Notes under the pieces: model-generated
What the model was told of the DNA's origin: nothing
Seen by the model: only the letters and a program-made list of their open reading frames with translations
Database searches by the model: none
In this document: positions 8,441 to 17,468 of the stretch, piece by piece
Position numbering within the stretch: position 1 is the first letter of the stretch
How the letters are laid out: each line of letters opens with the position of its first letter
DNA from: G963674685 sp964591275
GTDB taxonomy: Bacteria > Lernaellota > Lernaellaia > JACKCT01
Length of the DNA stretch: 52,558 nt
Reading direction: 5' to 3'
Assembly: GCA_964591275.1 (NCBI GenBank)
Contig: CAZQAE010000036.1
Span: 1-52,558 of the forward strand
Position numbers and translations under genes: made by a program

Positions 8441-8600
8441 CGCGGGTGGCATGGACAAGCTCCTTGGCCCGAAGCTTTGCTAAGGGCGCTTGTCCGTGTT
8501 TGACTAGAAAAATTGCCCAATACGCCGCAAAGAAATAAACACGACACGGACAAGCGCGGTTCGCTGGCGCTCTCACAGCGACTTGTCCATGCCACCCGCG
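8441..8600. repeat. 160-bp dispersed nested inverted repeat, copy 1
   Basis: CGCGGGTGGCATGGACAAG at 8441-8459 is exactly mirrored at 8582-8600 (19 bp). A second internal pair, GCGCTTGTCCGTG at 8486-8498 and its complement at 8545-8557, is nested inside and reuses the CTTGTCC word. A second copy with the same architecture lies at 26121-26267. The size, perfect termini and lack of coding potential suggest a REP/BIME-like or MITE-like non-autonomous element. It fills the 8330-8713 gap between ispD and the divergently transcribed ArsA-like gene. Confidence 0.85.
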
Positions 8601-8713
8601 CCTCAGGCGGACTTCCCCCTTCGCCAAAAAAACGGGGGAGGTCCTGGAGTGCGTGTAATTGAAATCCTTTTTGATTCGGCATATTGTCACAAATTCAAGG
8701 AGAGCGATTACTC

Positions 8714-9883
8714 ATGCGCATCATCCTCTTTACGGGAAAAGGCGGAGTCGGCAAAACGAGCATGTCCGCGGCGACGGCGGTGGCCTGCGCGAGGCGCGGA
8801 ACGCGCACTATCGTTTTATCCACGGACGCGGCGCATTCGCTGGCCGACGTATTGGGCGTGGAAATCGGCTCCGAGCCTGTCGAAGTGGAAAAAAACCTGG
8901 TCGCGCAGGAAATCAACGTCCACTCTGAGTTGCGCCACCATTGGGGCGCCATCCGCACATACCTGAAAAAATTTCTCGCCAGCCAGGGCTACCAGGAGAT
9001 CATGGCGGAGGAACTGGCGGTTATGCCGGGGATGGAGGATCTCTTTGCCCTCATCAAACTGTTGGAAATCCGCGATGAAGGTCTTCATGATCTGGCGATT
9101 ATCGACTGCGCGCCGACGGGCGCCACGCTGCAATTACTGGGTATGGCCGATGTGTTTAAGTGGTACATGGAAAAATTTTACAACATTGAAAAAAGGATTG
9201 GCCTGGCGATCAAGCCCATTGCGGAAAAGCTTATCAAGGCGCCCATGCCCGACAAGGGCGTTTATGCCAGCATCGAACAAATATACAAGCGCCTGATGGA
9301 AGTGCGCGACCTTTTGAGCGATCCCGAAATCAGTTCTATACGCATTGTGACCAACCCGGAAAAAATCGTCATTCAGGAAACGCAGCGAGCCTATACATAC
9401 ATTTCTTTATTCGGTTTTCCCGTGGATGCGGTGCTGGCCAACCGGGTTATTCCGGACAGGGCCATGCGGGGGTATCTGAAAGACTGGGGAAAGCTGCAAA
9501 AGAAATATATGGCCAAAATCGAAAGCGCTTTCGCGCCGTTGCCGATTCTCAAAACGCCGCTATTTCCCAAGGAAATGCTCGGGCTCGACGCGCTGGCGGA
9601 GATGGCTGCTTCGGCTTATAAGTCCCTGGATCCGCAGGCGGTTCTGTGGAAGGGGCGGCCCTTTGTGTTGGAGGGCGAAAACGGCAAGTACACGATGTCC
9701 ATAATGGTTCCCGGTGTGAAGAAAGAGGATATCGATTTGTGGGCAAAGAAAAGCGAACTCATCATTAAAGTCGGCGATTTCCAGCGCAATTTCATCCTCC
9801 CCGGTTCGCTGGACGGGCACGTGGTGACCAATGCCGGGTATAAGGATGACGTATTTCGCGTGACATTTGAAAAGGGAGTGTAA
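8714..9883 (+). CDS. ArsA/Get3-type anion-transporting ATPase with HSP20-like tail
   Basis: 389 residues from ATG 8714, chosen because AGGAG lies 12 bases upstream. The deviant P-loop GKGGVGKTS is at residues 8-16, STDAAHSLAD forms switch I, and IIDCAPTGATLQLL is the A-loop of the family. The last ~80 residues (YTMSIMVPGVKKEDIDLW...) resemble the ArsA HSP20-like domain, which looks like an alpha-crystallin beta-sandwich. Such single-NTPase ArsA proteins are soluble ATP-dependent chaperones or pump partners; no arsenic pump gene is nearby, so arsenite resistance is not supported. The following TTG-started gene is directly abutted and probably translated with it. Confidence 0.9.
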   Translation: MRIILFTGKGGVGKTSMSAATAVACARRGTRTIVLSTDAAHSLADVLGVEIGSEPVEVEKNLVAQEINVHSELRHHWGAIRTYLKKFLASQGYQEIMAEELAVMPGMEDLFALIKLLEIRDEGLHDLAIIDCAPTGATLQLLGMADVFKWYMEKFYNIEKRIGLAIKPIAEKLIKAPMPDKGVYASIEQIYKRLMEVRDLLSDPEISSIRIVTNPEKIVIQETQRAYTYISLFGFPVDAVLANRVIPDRAMRGYLKDWGKLQKKYMAKIESAFAPLPILKTPLFPKEMLGLDALAEMAASAYKSLDPQAVLWKGRPFVLEGENGKYTMSIMVPGVKKEDIDLWAKKSELIIKVGDFQRNFILPGSLDGHVVTNAGYKDDVFRVTFEKGV

Positions 9884-10351
9884 TTGGCCGAGAAAACGCA
9901 AAGCATCACAGAGTTCTTTGAGCAGTTTGAATCCGCCAGGGGGCACTTGAAACAAGGCCAGCGTGAGATGCTGATGGCGCTGCGGGATTTTGTGAAGGTC
10001 TTCGCGGACCTGTCCGAGCAATCCACGGCGGAATACTTCGGCGTCCCGGCCAATGTATTGCGGGGAGTCGGCGCCGTCCTCGATTACTTCATCGCGCAAT
10101 ACCCCGAATCCGGTGAGCCGCCCGAGGGGATTCACGCCATACAGATTCAGGCGCTCGCAGATCTCATCAAGGTTCTGGACGCCGAAACCGAGCGGACAGC
10201 CGCGCAAGCCGGCACGCAGGTGGACCTGGCCAAAGTGGAGGCCTTGCAGAGCCTCATCAAGTATCTCGAAGAACAGGCCAAATCTCTTTCCGACGAATCC
10301 GCCACCGCCAAACAGCGCCGCCAGCGCGTCACGAAAATCGATATCGATTAA
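9884..10351 (+). CDS. Helical protein of unknown function coupled to the ArsA-like gene
   Basis: 155 residues beginning at TTG 9884, immediately after the TAA of the ATPase gene. GGGAG five bases upstream supports this rare start. The protein is highly helical and charged, with ITEFFEQFESARGHLKQGQRE at the start, and a Lys/Arg/Glu-rich coiled-coil-like C-terminus. It has no signal peptide or membrane segment. I do not recognise a family. The zero-spacing arrangement suggests a partner or regulator of the ATPase. Confidence 0.7.
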   Translation: MAEKTQSITEFFEQFESARGHLKQGQREMLMALRDFVKVFADLSEQSTAEYFGVPANVLRGVGAVLDYFIAQYPESGEPPEGIHAIQIQALADLIKVLDAETERTAAQAGTQVDLAKVEALQSLIKYLEEQAKSLSDESATAKQRRQRVTKIDID

Positions 10352-10392
10352 TTGCGGAATTGCGCGATGCGGGACTTTTGCGGCGCTGGAAC

Positions 10393-10676
10393 GGCAAACC
10401 GTCACTGAAAGGCACGAGACTATCAAGCGCGAATGCATTCGACCGGGCACGCCACTTTTCCTTGATGATGCGCGGCGTCTTGTTGCAAAGTACATTGAAT
10501 ATTACAACACCGAGCGGCTTCACAGTTCCCTGGGTTAGGTGACGCCGAAAGACAAACTGGAAGGCCGCGACAAGGAGATTTTCGCTGCTCGTGATCGAAA
10601 ACTCGAAGCGGCCCGCGAAGCGCGAAAGCGGCGGCGCAGGAATCTTGACACGAACGAACTGCCCGTGATTCACTGA
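10393..10676 (+). pseudogene. C-terminal remnant of an IS3-family transposase
   Basis: From about 10400 the frame encodes RHETIKRECIRPGTPLFL, then an RRLVAKYIEYYNTERLHSSLG segment, a TAG stop at 10536-10538, and then VTPKDKLEGRDKEIFAARD and a basic tail to 10676 in the same frame. This is the end of the DDE integrase core of IS3-type transposases, including the glutamate-containing 'YNxxRxHSxxGYxxP' block. The Gly-Tyr is replaced by Gly-stop. The N-terminal two thirds of the transposase are absent and no inverted terminal repeats are obvious. It is a dead fragment directly after the ArsA-partner gene. Confidence 0.8.
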
Positions 10677-10984
10677 TCATGCTAGGTGAAATGGAAGCAA
10701 GCTTAAGCCGGAGGGCAACTTGCCGAGGGATAACCCGACGGGGCTCATCAGACGATGGGAGGGCGTGCAAGCCAAATGCTTCACGCCCATCGCCTTCAAA
10801 CCCATCGGATGATAGACCTCCGATGCCTTAAAAACTCCGGGGTTCGCGGCTTAAGCCCCAGGACGTTTACTGGAAGTAAGGGTTTCGGAGCATGGGGCTT
10901 CGAGACTAGCTCAAGCGTGAAGCGGATTTGTCCAATTCACGCTGAACCAAAATAAAAATACACCTTTTGGAGGGAGAAGGAGTT
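10677..10984. other. Intergenic stretch with GC-rich palindromic segments
   Basis: No convincing gene is visible between the transposase remnant and the SGNH gene. The stretch has several complementary short blocks (for example GGCGTG..CACGCC around 10760-10795 and GGCTTAAGCC near 10852), so a structured RNA or the flank of a lost insertion is possible. It cannot be assigned to a known class. Confidence 0.3.
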
Positions 10985-11905
10985 GTGAACAAAGGGAAGC
11001 GAAAGAGATTATTATTCCTATTGTTGGTCATTCTGCTGATTGAAGCTACGATAGTTGCAGTTAAGTTCATGGGTAAAAATAAGGGAGATGATAAAGCGGA
11101 TCGCAGGTGTTTCTGTCAGTACGATGAGTTGATTGGTTGGGCCGGCCGACCCTATGCCCATGGAATTATGGATCATCATTGGGAAAATTTTAAATTCGAG
11201 GTGAAAAATAATAGCTGGGGACTCAGGAATTTACGAGAACCTCAATCCAACCAAAAAGCCATCGTTATCATCGGCGACTCCATTGCCTGGGGCTACGGTG
11301 TGAACGATGCCCAGACTATAAGCGAAAAGCTGGGCATGTTAGTACCTGACCAGATTATTACTCTAGCCCAATCGGGTTATGGAGCAGATCAGCAATTCCT
11401 GTCATTGATCAAGTATCAGCAACGTTTTCGGGACGAGGGAATCGAGATAAAAAACATTATCATGATAACGTACTCAGGCAATGACTCCCAAGAAATCCTA
11501 TGTAAGATGACTTACGGATTTTCAAAACCGTTTCTTTCACTAAAACCAGGCGAAGGTTTTACTAATTTGCCGGTTCCCAAAGAGATATTTGATGAAAACA
11601 CAACTGATTGTTTAGCAGTGCGTGGGAAAGAAAAAGTACGACTTAAATCCGAACAATATGGGAAAATTCTGAAGATGTTGGAGAAGAAAAGTTCGGAATT
11701 CGGAGCGCGCCTAATAGTGCTGGTTATGCCGTTTAAAAAAACCCAGGAGCACATTCTTGAGGTGCTGCAGCGGCTTGGGATTTCAACGATTTACGATCCC
11801 AAGTTGGGAGAGAAGAAGTACCTCATAGATGGCATACATTTGAATGAAGAGGGAAATATATTGGCGGCACGGATGTTAGCTGCAAATTTGGCGAAAAATT
11901 CTTAA
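10985..11905 (+). CDS. Membrane-anchored SGNH/GDSL-fold hydrolase-like protein
   Basis: About 306 residues from GTG 10985, just after GGAGGGAGAAGGAG. A basic N-terminus is followed by one hydrophobic segment (LLFLLLVILLIEATIVAVKF), so the enzyme is anchored with its body outside the cytoplasm. IIGDSIAWGYGV is block I with the nucleophile Ser, YSGNDSQE gives the block III Asn, and IDGIHLNEEG gives the catalytic Asp and His of block V. SGNH proteins hydrolyse esters or transfer acyl groups, often on polysaccharides. Codon use and base content are visibly more AT-rich than both neighbours, and a transposase remnant lies upstream, so recent transfer is likely. Confidence 0.8.
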   Translation: MNKGKRKRLLFLLLVILLIEATIVAVKFMGKNKGDDKADRRCFCQYDELIGWAGRPYAHGIMDHHWENFKFEVKNNSWGLRNLREPQSNQKAIVIIGDSIAWGYGVNDAQTISEKLGMLVPDQIITLAQSGYGADQQFLSLIKYQQRFRDEGIEIKNIIMITYSGNDSQEILCKMTYGFSKPFLSLKPGEGFTNLPVPKEIFDENTTDCLAVRGKEKVRLKSEQYGKILKMLEKKSSEFGARLIVLVMPFKKTQEHILEVLQRLGISTIYDPKLGEKKYLIDGIHLNEEGNILAARMLAANLAKNS

Positions 11906-11993
11906 ATTCAGGATAACTCCAGACAAAGTCGCTGTGCGTCGTCACCGACAACAAGAGGATGTTTGCTATATTCCAGAAACAATTCGTGACAGC

Positions 11994-12168
11994 GGGGCTG
12001 TTGAAAAAGTCGGACTTGACGTAATTTTTGTCATTCCAACCGGAACGAAGTGGAGTGGAGGAATCCCTTAACTGTCTGTTTTTAAGGGATTCCTCGACTC
12101 GCCCTAAAGGGCTCGCTCGGAATGACAACGCAGATTTTTTCTTAAGAGGAATGTTTTTCAACAGCCCC
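11994..12168. repeat. Nested inverted repeat; inner part is a dispersed element
   Basis: The outer arms GGGGCTGTTGAAAAA (11994-12008) and its exact complement (12154-12168) enclose an inner element of about 100 bp (12029-12128). The inner element begins TTGTCATTCC and ends GGAATGACAA. It contains GGAACGAAGTGGAGTGGAGG and AAGGGATTCCTC blocks, and a related copy is at 26312-26421. It occupies the 11906-12288 gap; the rest of the gap shows no gene. Confidence 0.8.
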
Positions 12169-12288
12169 ACGGCCATATATTAAATGTGAAAAATATACGA
12201 AATATACGAAGCGGAAATCCCCTTGCTCTGTAATACACCAACGGGTAGGCGATAAAGACATTCGGCCTTTTTTAGCGATCCTGCGGCG

Positions 12289-13386
12289 CTATTTATTCCT
12301 GAACATCAATTTCCCATCGTTGACATCCTGGTCGACGCCGACTCCCGATAAATAGAATTCAAATTCTTCCCAATGACGGATGCGTACGTTGAGAAAAGCG
12401 ATCATAAGCCCCCGAGTCATCTTCTTGACGGCATTGAGGTCCGCAGTGCCCTTTTCGCATTGACATGCAAGGCAGTTCGGATTGTCGACAAATCCGTGGT
12501 GCCCGGTGGCCAGCATCGTGTATTCCCAGGCCGGGGAGTTTGCGGAGTTGTAAAACTGTGTGTAGTTTTCATCTTCCGGCACGCAATCGCCTCCGACCTC
12601 CGCCCCGAAATACTGGCCGGGTATATCGATGAAGCTCATCAAATCCGGCGTTACGGAATAATCCCCGCTGAAGAGTGTGATCTCGTCATTGGGGTCAATA
12701 GCTATGGTTGCGCGGATTCGCTCCTCTCGAAAACCTAAGACCGCAACCTTGCCGCCCAGGCCATGCCCTGCGGCGATGATCTTGTTCATGTCCATGGCTT
12801 CGTAAAAAATGCTGTCTGGGTTTTGAATTCCCTCCATCAACCAGTCGATGATATCGCTGTTCAAGTCCGCCAGAGATTCCGCGCCGGTCCTGAAATTGTT
12901 GCGGATGATTGTAAGGTATCCCCACGTGGCAAGGTGCGTTCCATAGCTTTCGTAAAGGTTCTTTTTAAGGTTTATATCTGGTGCGAAGATTACGGCGGGT
13001 CGCAACCCGAAGTCGGTGCAGATCGTCTCGCCATCTGTCGTGGGGAAAAAGACATCCACTTCCTTATCTTGTGCGGAAACCGGGTCGGGGAAAATCATGG
13101 TAGTCTTGACGGCATCATAATACCCCACGTTTTCCGGGTCGATCAGCAGGCGGTCGCTGTTGTCGTCATCGTCATCGTCATCATTATCGTCATCATCGTC
13201 GCCATCGTCGTCGTCAAAAAAATCATCGTCATCCTCATCATCGTCCGAAGGCAAATAATCGTCATCGTCATCCTCCGGGGAAAAAGCACCGGAATCCGAA
13301 TCATCGTCGTCGTCTCCGCACACCGCGACGCAAAGCGTCACAGAGAATACGACACAAAACATCAGGAATAATGAGCGGTATTTCAT
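12289..13386 (-). CDS. Asp-tethered lipoprotein with alpha/beta-hydrolase fold lacking the nucleophile Ser
   Basis: 365 residues from ATG 13386, with GGAG at good spacing. The lipobox Cys is residue 23 (VAVC), followed by about 55 residues that are mostly Asp with a few Tyr/Phe/Ser. The rest resembles the PAF-acetylhydrolase/chlorophyllase branch of alpha/beta hydrolases: PAVIFAPD, a GYLTIIRNNF strand, the elbow IAAGHGLGGKVAV at 204-216, IDPND, and a late TGHHGF that could carry the catalytic His. In active relatives the elbow is GHSLGG. Here the nucleophile position is glycine (GHGLGG), so the protein may be a binding protein or use another residue. It is 25 nt downstream of the GH36-like gene, same strand, so likely one operon. 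Confidence 0.8.
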   Translation of the reverse strand: MKYRSLFLMFCVVFSVTLCVAVCGDDDDDSDSGAFSPEDDDDDYLPSDDDEDDDDFFDDDDGDDDDDNDDDDDDDNSDRLLIDPENVGYYDAVKTTMIFPDPVSAQDKEVDVFFPTTDGETICTDFGLRPAVIFAPDINLKKNLYESYGTHLATWGYLTIIRNNFRTGAESLADLNSDIIDWLMEGIQNPDSIFYEAMDMNKIIAAGHGLGGKVAVLGFREERIRATIAIDPNDEITLFSGDYSVTPDLMSFIDIPGQYFGAEVGGDCVPEDENYTQFYNSANSPAWEYTMLATGHHGFVDNPNCLACQCEKGTADLNAVKKMTRGLMIAFLNVRIRHWEEFEFYLSGVGVDQDVNDGKLMFRNK

Positions 13387-13411
13387 CGCGTACTCCACAA
13401 GCAAAAAGTGG

Positions 13412-15598
13412 TCACTTCGCCAGAATATTTATGCGCATGATCCGGGCGTCCTGGGCTTGGACATCCATGGTGATAGTTTTTTCAAAAATCCAATTTCCGC
13501 CGCTAAAAAGGTCGGTCAAACTCACGCGGGCGTCGTGACCGAAACCGAGATCACAAACGGGTATCGACTTCACTACCGCATGAGATTCAAAGTTAATCAA
13601 GGCCAGAACATCGCCGCGCATCCAGACGACAGGCGTGCGGCTGACGTTCATTAACAAGTCAAGGTAATTGAACAGGATAAACTCGTCGGTTGCCTCGTCG
13701 AAGAGGTCCAAAGGCCGCATCGGCCCGCTTAAGTTCATGAGGTCAAGAATCGTGTTGTCGAGCAGCATCGACTTGCGATCCGCTTCCAGCCGGCGAAGAT
13801 CGTCGCCCAGAAAAACGTTGCCGCTCGCCAGTATGTTGCTGAAAAGCGCTGTGCGGGCCTGCGCGGGCGTCATCCACTCCCTGATGCACAGGTTGTCCGG
13901 GTCCGGACTAAACAGGGGCGCGGTCCATGCGCGGGCGGCATTGGCGCGCGCGATGTTTCCCACGATATGAAAGTTCGTGAAGGTAAAGGGCTGGCTGATG
14001 ACGTCGGTGCTGGTGCGCGCCGAATGGAAATGCCCGGCCGACGGCAGAAGCGGTTCGCCGGAGGCCAGCAGGAAAACGCCATCGCCGGCGGCTTCCCTCA
14101 TGATTTCACAGCTCAAGGCGTAGGCCTGCAGAGCAGTGAGGCGGTTGTCATAACGCACCGCCTCGTAGGCACCCGGGTAAAGAAAGTCCAGCTTGAGATA
14201 GCGATAACCCGCATCGACAAATCGCCGGATGATCGAGCGCAGATACTCTGCCGCCTCGGGATGCGTGGCGTCCAGGACGCCGAATTTCCGAAATCCCACC
14301 AGGTCGACGTTCCAGAAAATCCCGCCATTTTCATCATGAAGAAACCAGTCCGGGTGCTCATCGATCAGAGCAAGGTCCGACTTGACCAGCAAGGGTGCGA
14401 TCCAGATGCCGGGGATCAATCCGGCTTCTTCAATCTCCTGGGCCAGGGTTCCCATGCCAATGGCGAATTTTTCGTTTTCGTCCCAGTCGCCGAAAGCTTT
14501 TTGATAACCGTCGTCGATTTGCAGGACGCGGTAACCGGCCTCGGCGAATCCCTCATGGGCGAGGATGTCCATGTGATCGCGAATATCCTGAACGCTGATG
14601 TCTTCAAACAGTTCGTACCAAGTGGCCCAGCCGCGCATCGGCTCGCCTTCCCAGGTCAGGGCTTCGGTCACCTTCGCGGCGCGATGGCCGTAGCCTTCCA
14701 GGGCTTTTGGAAGTTGCGGGCTGAATTGAAAAAACACGGGGTCCAGATCAATCGATTCGCCGGGATTTATTGTCAGCATATCATTGGGCGTTCCCATGAC
14801 CATTTCAAAATCCACGCGATCATCGACTCCGTTCGGCACGGATACGCCGAGATAGGTTTTGAGGATTTTCGCGGAAAGCGCCCCGGCGACAAAGCCGACG
14901 CGACCGGAAGGAACGCGTCCGGCGCCGACCCACCAACCCATTCCCTGCCGGTCGGTGGCGTAATTGAAGTTGTTGCCGGCGGGCCTGAGGATATGCCCGT
15001 CATGCGGTTGCGGGCCGAGATCGGCGCCGATATTTTCCACCGCCGTGAAGGACCAGGAATCGTAACCGTTGTGCAGCCAGTGAATGCGCCCTCCAAGACC
15101 GGGGAGAGTCAGGTCTGCGTCGCCGTCCATGCGCATGGGCTCATAGTGTCTGATGAGGATGGGCTCCGCCGCTTCGGGCGGCAAAGAAATTGTCGTGTCA
15201 ATGCGCAAAGCTCCCGATGGCGCTTCGTGCCGGAATACAATATCTAGGTCCGGTGCGCTGGCATGCCCCTGAAGCCGCCATGTTATAGCGCCCGAGTCAT
15301 CATGGTTTGTCGAAAAGCCCGGATAATCCGTGGGACGCGCCAAAAGCCCGGCGCCCTGCGTCTCGTAGATCAGCGTCGGCGCGGCGCTTTGCAATCCGCA
15401 CTCGCATTCTTCGCTCATAAGGGAATAAGTGCGCTCATTTTTGTCGTCGGCGAATGTTGTCGGGCATTGCGTCAGCGGATTGGCCAAAAGAGCGGCTTGA
15501 TCGCCGTCATCATCATCAACATCCGCCTGGCAGCTTGCGAGGACAAATGAGACAATGAGAAGGAAGCAGCAGAAAAAATGAGATTCAGAAGTTTTCAA
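13412..15598 (-). CDS. Lipoprotein alpha-galactosidase-like enzyme, GH36 type
   Basis: 728 residues, starting at TTG 15598 since no ATG precedes the lipoprotein signal (lipobox LASC, Cys23), followed by a short DVDDDDGD tether. An N-terminal beta-sandwich (~60-300) precedes a TIM barrel. QIDDGYQ at 360-366, YLKLDFLY with Asp471 as likely nucleophile, and ARTSTD with Asp532 as likely acid/base fit the GH36 alpha-galactosidase/galactosyltransferase layout. Such enzymes remove alpha-linked galactose from oligo- or polysaccharides; the exact sugar is uncertain. It begins 11 nt after the DacB-like stop and is followed by the hydrolase-like lipoprotein, so three exported proteins form one operon. 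Confidence 0.82.
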   Translation of the reverse strand: MKTSESHFFCCFLLIVSFVLASCQADVDDDDGDQAALLANPLTQCPTTFADDKNERTYSLMSEECECGLQSAAPTLIYETQGAGLLARPTDYPGFSTNHDDSGAITWRLQGHASAPDLDIVFRHEAPSGALRIDTTISLPPEAAEPILIRHYEPMRMDGDADLTLPGLGGRIHWLHNGYDSWSFTAVENIGADLGPQPHDGHILRPAGNNFNYATDRQGMGWWVGAGRVPSGRVGFVAGALSAKILKTYLGVSVPNGVDDRVDFEMVMGTPNDMLTINPGESIDLDPVFFQFSPQLPKALEGYGHRAAKVTEALTWEGEPMRGWATWYELFEDISVQDIRDHMDILAHEGFAEAGYRVLQIDDGYQKAFGDWDENEKFAIGMGTLAQEIEEAGLIPGIWIAPLLVKSDLALIDEHPDWFLHDENGGIFWNVDLVGFRKFGVLDATHPEAAEYLRSIIRRFVDAGYRYLKLDFLYPGAYEAVRYDNRLTALQAYALSCEIMREAAGDGVFLLASGEPLLPSAGHFHSARTSTDVISQPFTFTNFHIVGNIARANAARAWTAPLFSPDPDNLCIREWMTPAQARTALFSNILASGNVFLGDDLRRLEADRKSMLLDNTILDLMNLSGPMRPLDLFDEATDEFILFNYLDLLMNVSRTPVVWMRGDVLALINFESHAVVKSIPVCDLGFGHDARVSLTDLFSGGNWIFEKTITMDVQAQDARIMRINILAK

Positions 15599-15609
15599 TG
15601 CAAAGGCCT

Positions 15610-17157
15610 TTATTGCATCAAGGTCAACAGAATTTCATCGACCTTGTTTTTCACGTCCCTCACCTTCGTTTTGGCCGGGGGATCGTTGATGAATATGGCA
15701 AAGGCAAAAGGTTCGCCTTCGGCGTTCCAGGAATATCCCGCCAGCGTAACGACGCCGTACAGGTATCCCGTTTTGGCTCTGACTCGGCGCTCCAACCTCG
15801 TTCCCTTGAAGCGATATTTCAGGGTGCCATCTACGCCGCCAATGGCTAGAGCTTCCAAAAACTCGGCGTGGATTTCGGGCGAATCTGCGACATGCGTCAG
15901 CGTTTTCACCATGCTCCTCGGACTTTGCCGATTGTTGCGGGAAAGCCCCGATCCGTCATCGATAACGACGCCGCTTTGGAAAAGGTTGTTATCCTTCAAA
16001 TATTTCAGCGCCGCTTTGCAGGCATTTTCTCTGGTCGCCTGTCCCTCATATACGGCAGCGCCCATCGTTTTGAGGATATTCTCCGCGGTCAGGTTGTTTG
16101 AGTATCGGTAAAGATAGCGGATGATTTGACTTAAGTCGCGGCTTTCGTGCGTGAAAAGCATGTGGGTTGTTTCCGGGACCGCTCCTGCGACGGCCTGTCC
16201 GTCAATTTGCACGCCCTCGCGTTCCAGCATTTTCTTGATGGCGTGCACCGCCACCGGCAGCGGATCCTCCACGGAGGCAAAAGAGATCATCGGCTGCGCG
16301 TTGACGTGAATCTTTCCTGATACCGTGACATTTTGTCCTTTAAGCCGCATGGAAAGAATTGATCGACACTTCGTGCAAGTCTTCACATAGTTGGTCAACG
16401 TGAAATAATCGCTTTCCGGATTAAGCGTGACGTGCGCGGCCTGGCCGGATTTCGCTCCGGGGCTGACGTAGGCCTGAACCTTGTTCCAGTTGAATGACAG
16501 GGCGCTCATGGGAGCCGCATAGCTGCGCGGTTTGCTAAAGCCCCATGATTCGTAGTAGCGCACAGAGTCGAAAAACGAATCGTCTCCCACCACGTTTCCG
16601 GTCACATGCGTGAGTCCTGTTCCCGCGATCTGATGAGCCAGAAGCCAGACTTCCTCAACGGTGAGAGAAGGATCGCCGCCGCCCCTGATATAAAGGTTGC
16701 CTTCCAGGATTCCCTCGGCGTTGATTCGCTGGTCCGCCCAGACTTCGGTTTTGAATCGGTATTTGGGTCCCAGGATTTCCAGCGCGGCCGCGCCGGTGAT
16801 GATTTTGTTGGTGGAGGCCGGAATGAAGAGCTTGTCGGCGCCGCGCCGGTACAGGACCTTTCCCGTATTCAGATTCTTGGCATAAATGCCTACGCTGGCG
16901 CCTTTGATGGCTGTGCCTTTCAGGAGAAGATTGATCTGGCGGCGTATCAGGCGCTTTTTTGGGGACTCGATTTCCATTTTTAAAGTTGTCGCCGGCGCCG
17001 GTGTCGGCGTTGGCGTTGGCGCGGCGATGGGCTCCGGAGCAGGGTCGGGCGTTTCGATCGCCAGGGCGGATCGGGTCGGGCCTGCGTCCATGGCATTGAT
17101 CGGCGCAAAAATAAAAGCGCATAGAAACAGCACCGCTGTCAATTGCCGAAAATGCAT
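15610..17157 (-). CDS. dacB: D-alanyl-D-alanine carboxypeptidase/endopeptidase (PBP4 family)
   Basis: 515 residues with a signal peptide and a Pro/Thr/Ala-rich linker (residues 37-58). The SXXK motif is STNK at 115-118 (FIPASTNKI), the second motif is SNN in YRYSNNLTAEN, and the third is KTG in RAKTGYLYG. These are the three catalytic motifs of class C penicillin-binding proteins, with the large inserted domain typical of DacB between the first and second. The enzyme trims or cleaves peptide cross-links of peptidoglycan in the periplasm. AAGGAG precedes the ATG closely. It is the first gene of the 12.3-17.2 kb operon. Confidence 0.94.
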   Translation of the reverse strand: MHFRQLTAVLFLCAFIFAPINAMDAGPTRSALAIETPDPAPEPIAAPTPTPTPAPATTLKMEIESPKKRLIRRQINLLLKGTAIKGASVGIYAKNLNTGKVLYRRGADKLFIPASTNKIITGAAALEILGPKYRFKTEVWADQRINAEGILEGNLYIRGGGDPSLTVEEVWLLAHQIAGTGLTHVTGNVVGDDSFFDSVRYYESWGFSKPRSYAAPMSALSFNWNKVQAYVSPGAKSGQAAHVTLNPESDYFTLTNYVKTCTKCRSILSMRLKGQNVTVSGKIHVNAQPMISFASVEDPLPVAVHAIKKMLEREGVQIDGQAVAGAVPETTHMLFTHESRDLSQIIRYLYRYSNNLTAENILKTMGAAVYEGQATRENACKAALKYLKDNNLFQSGVVIDDGSGLSRNNRQSPRSMVKTLTHVADSPEIHAEFLEALAIGGVDGTLKYRFKGTRLERRVRAKTGYLYGVVTLAGYSWNAEGEPFAFAIFINDPPAKTKVRDVKNKVDEILLTLMQ

Positions 17158-17291
17158 GGTTCTCCTTTTAAAACGTTGAAGAATCCGATCATGTATTTCA
17201 TGCTAATCTATAGGATGAATCGACACAAGATCGTTTAGAGAAGGATGAAGGTGGAAGGAGGAAGGATGAAAACCGAACTCGCTTGGGCGAT

Positions 17292-17386
17292 GCAATCCAG
17301 CCCGCAGGGCGTTACAATATTAGCCGTCGGCATCAGCCGACGGAATATGGGCAATTATTGTTTCCGGTGAGCCCGTCAGGGCGGCA
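17292..17386. repeat. Dispersed repeat upstream of the FGE-fold gene
   Basis: The block GCAATCC-AGCCCGCAGGGCG-TTACAATATTAGC (17292-17324) followed by the GCCGTCGGC-ATCA-GCCGACGG hairpin recurs at 18440-18486, and an inverted copy of its first part is at 18619-18653. The repeat family therefore flanks the FGE-fold gene on both sides. No gene is visible in 17158-17468. Confidence 0.75.
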
Positions 17387-17468
17387 CACTTGCTCTTTGC
17401 ATACTCGCCGGTTCATTGTATTTTTCAGCCATTGAAAATGAAGCCGCTCCCGTTTCCCGGAGGCTGTC

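Noticed and set aside
8714..9883. Arsenite efflux ATPase
   Set aside because: No arsB, arsD or arsC is nearby and the protein has a single NTPase half with an HSP20-like tail.
13967..15247. 426-residue plus-strand frame opposite the GH36-like gene
   Set aside because: Antisense shadow of a clear GH36 protein; no ribosome site or family match.
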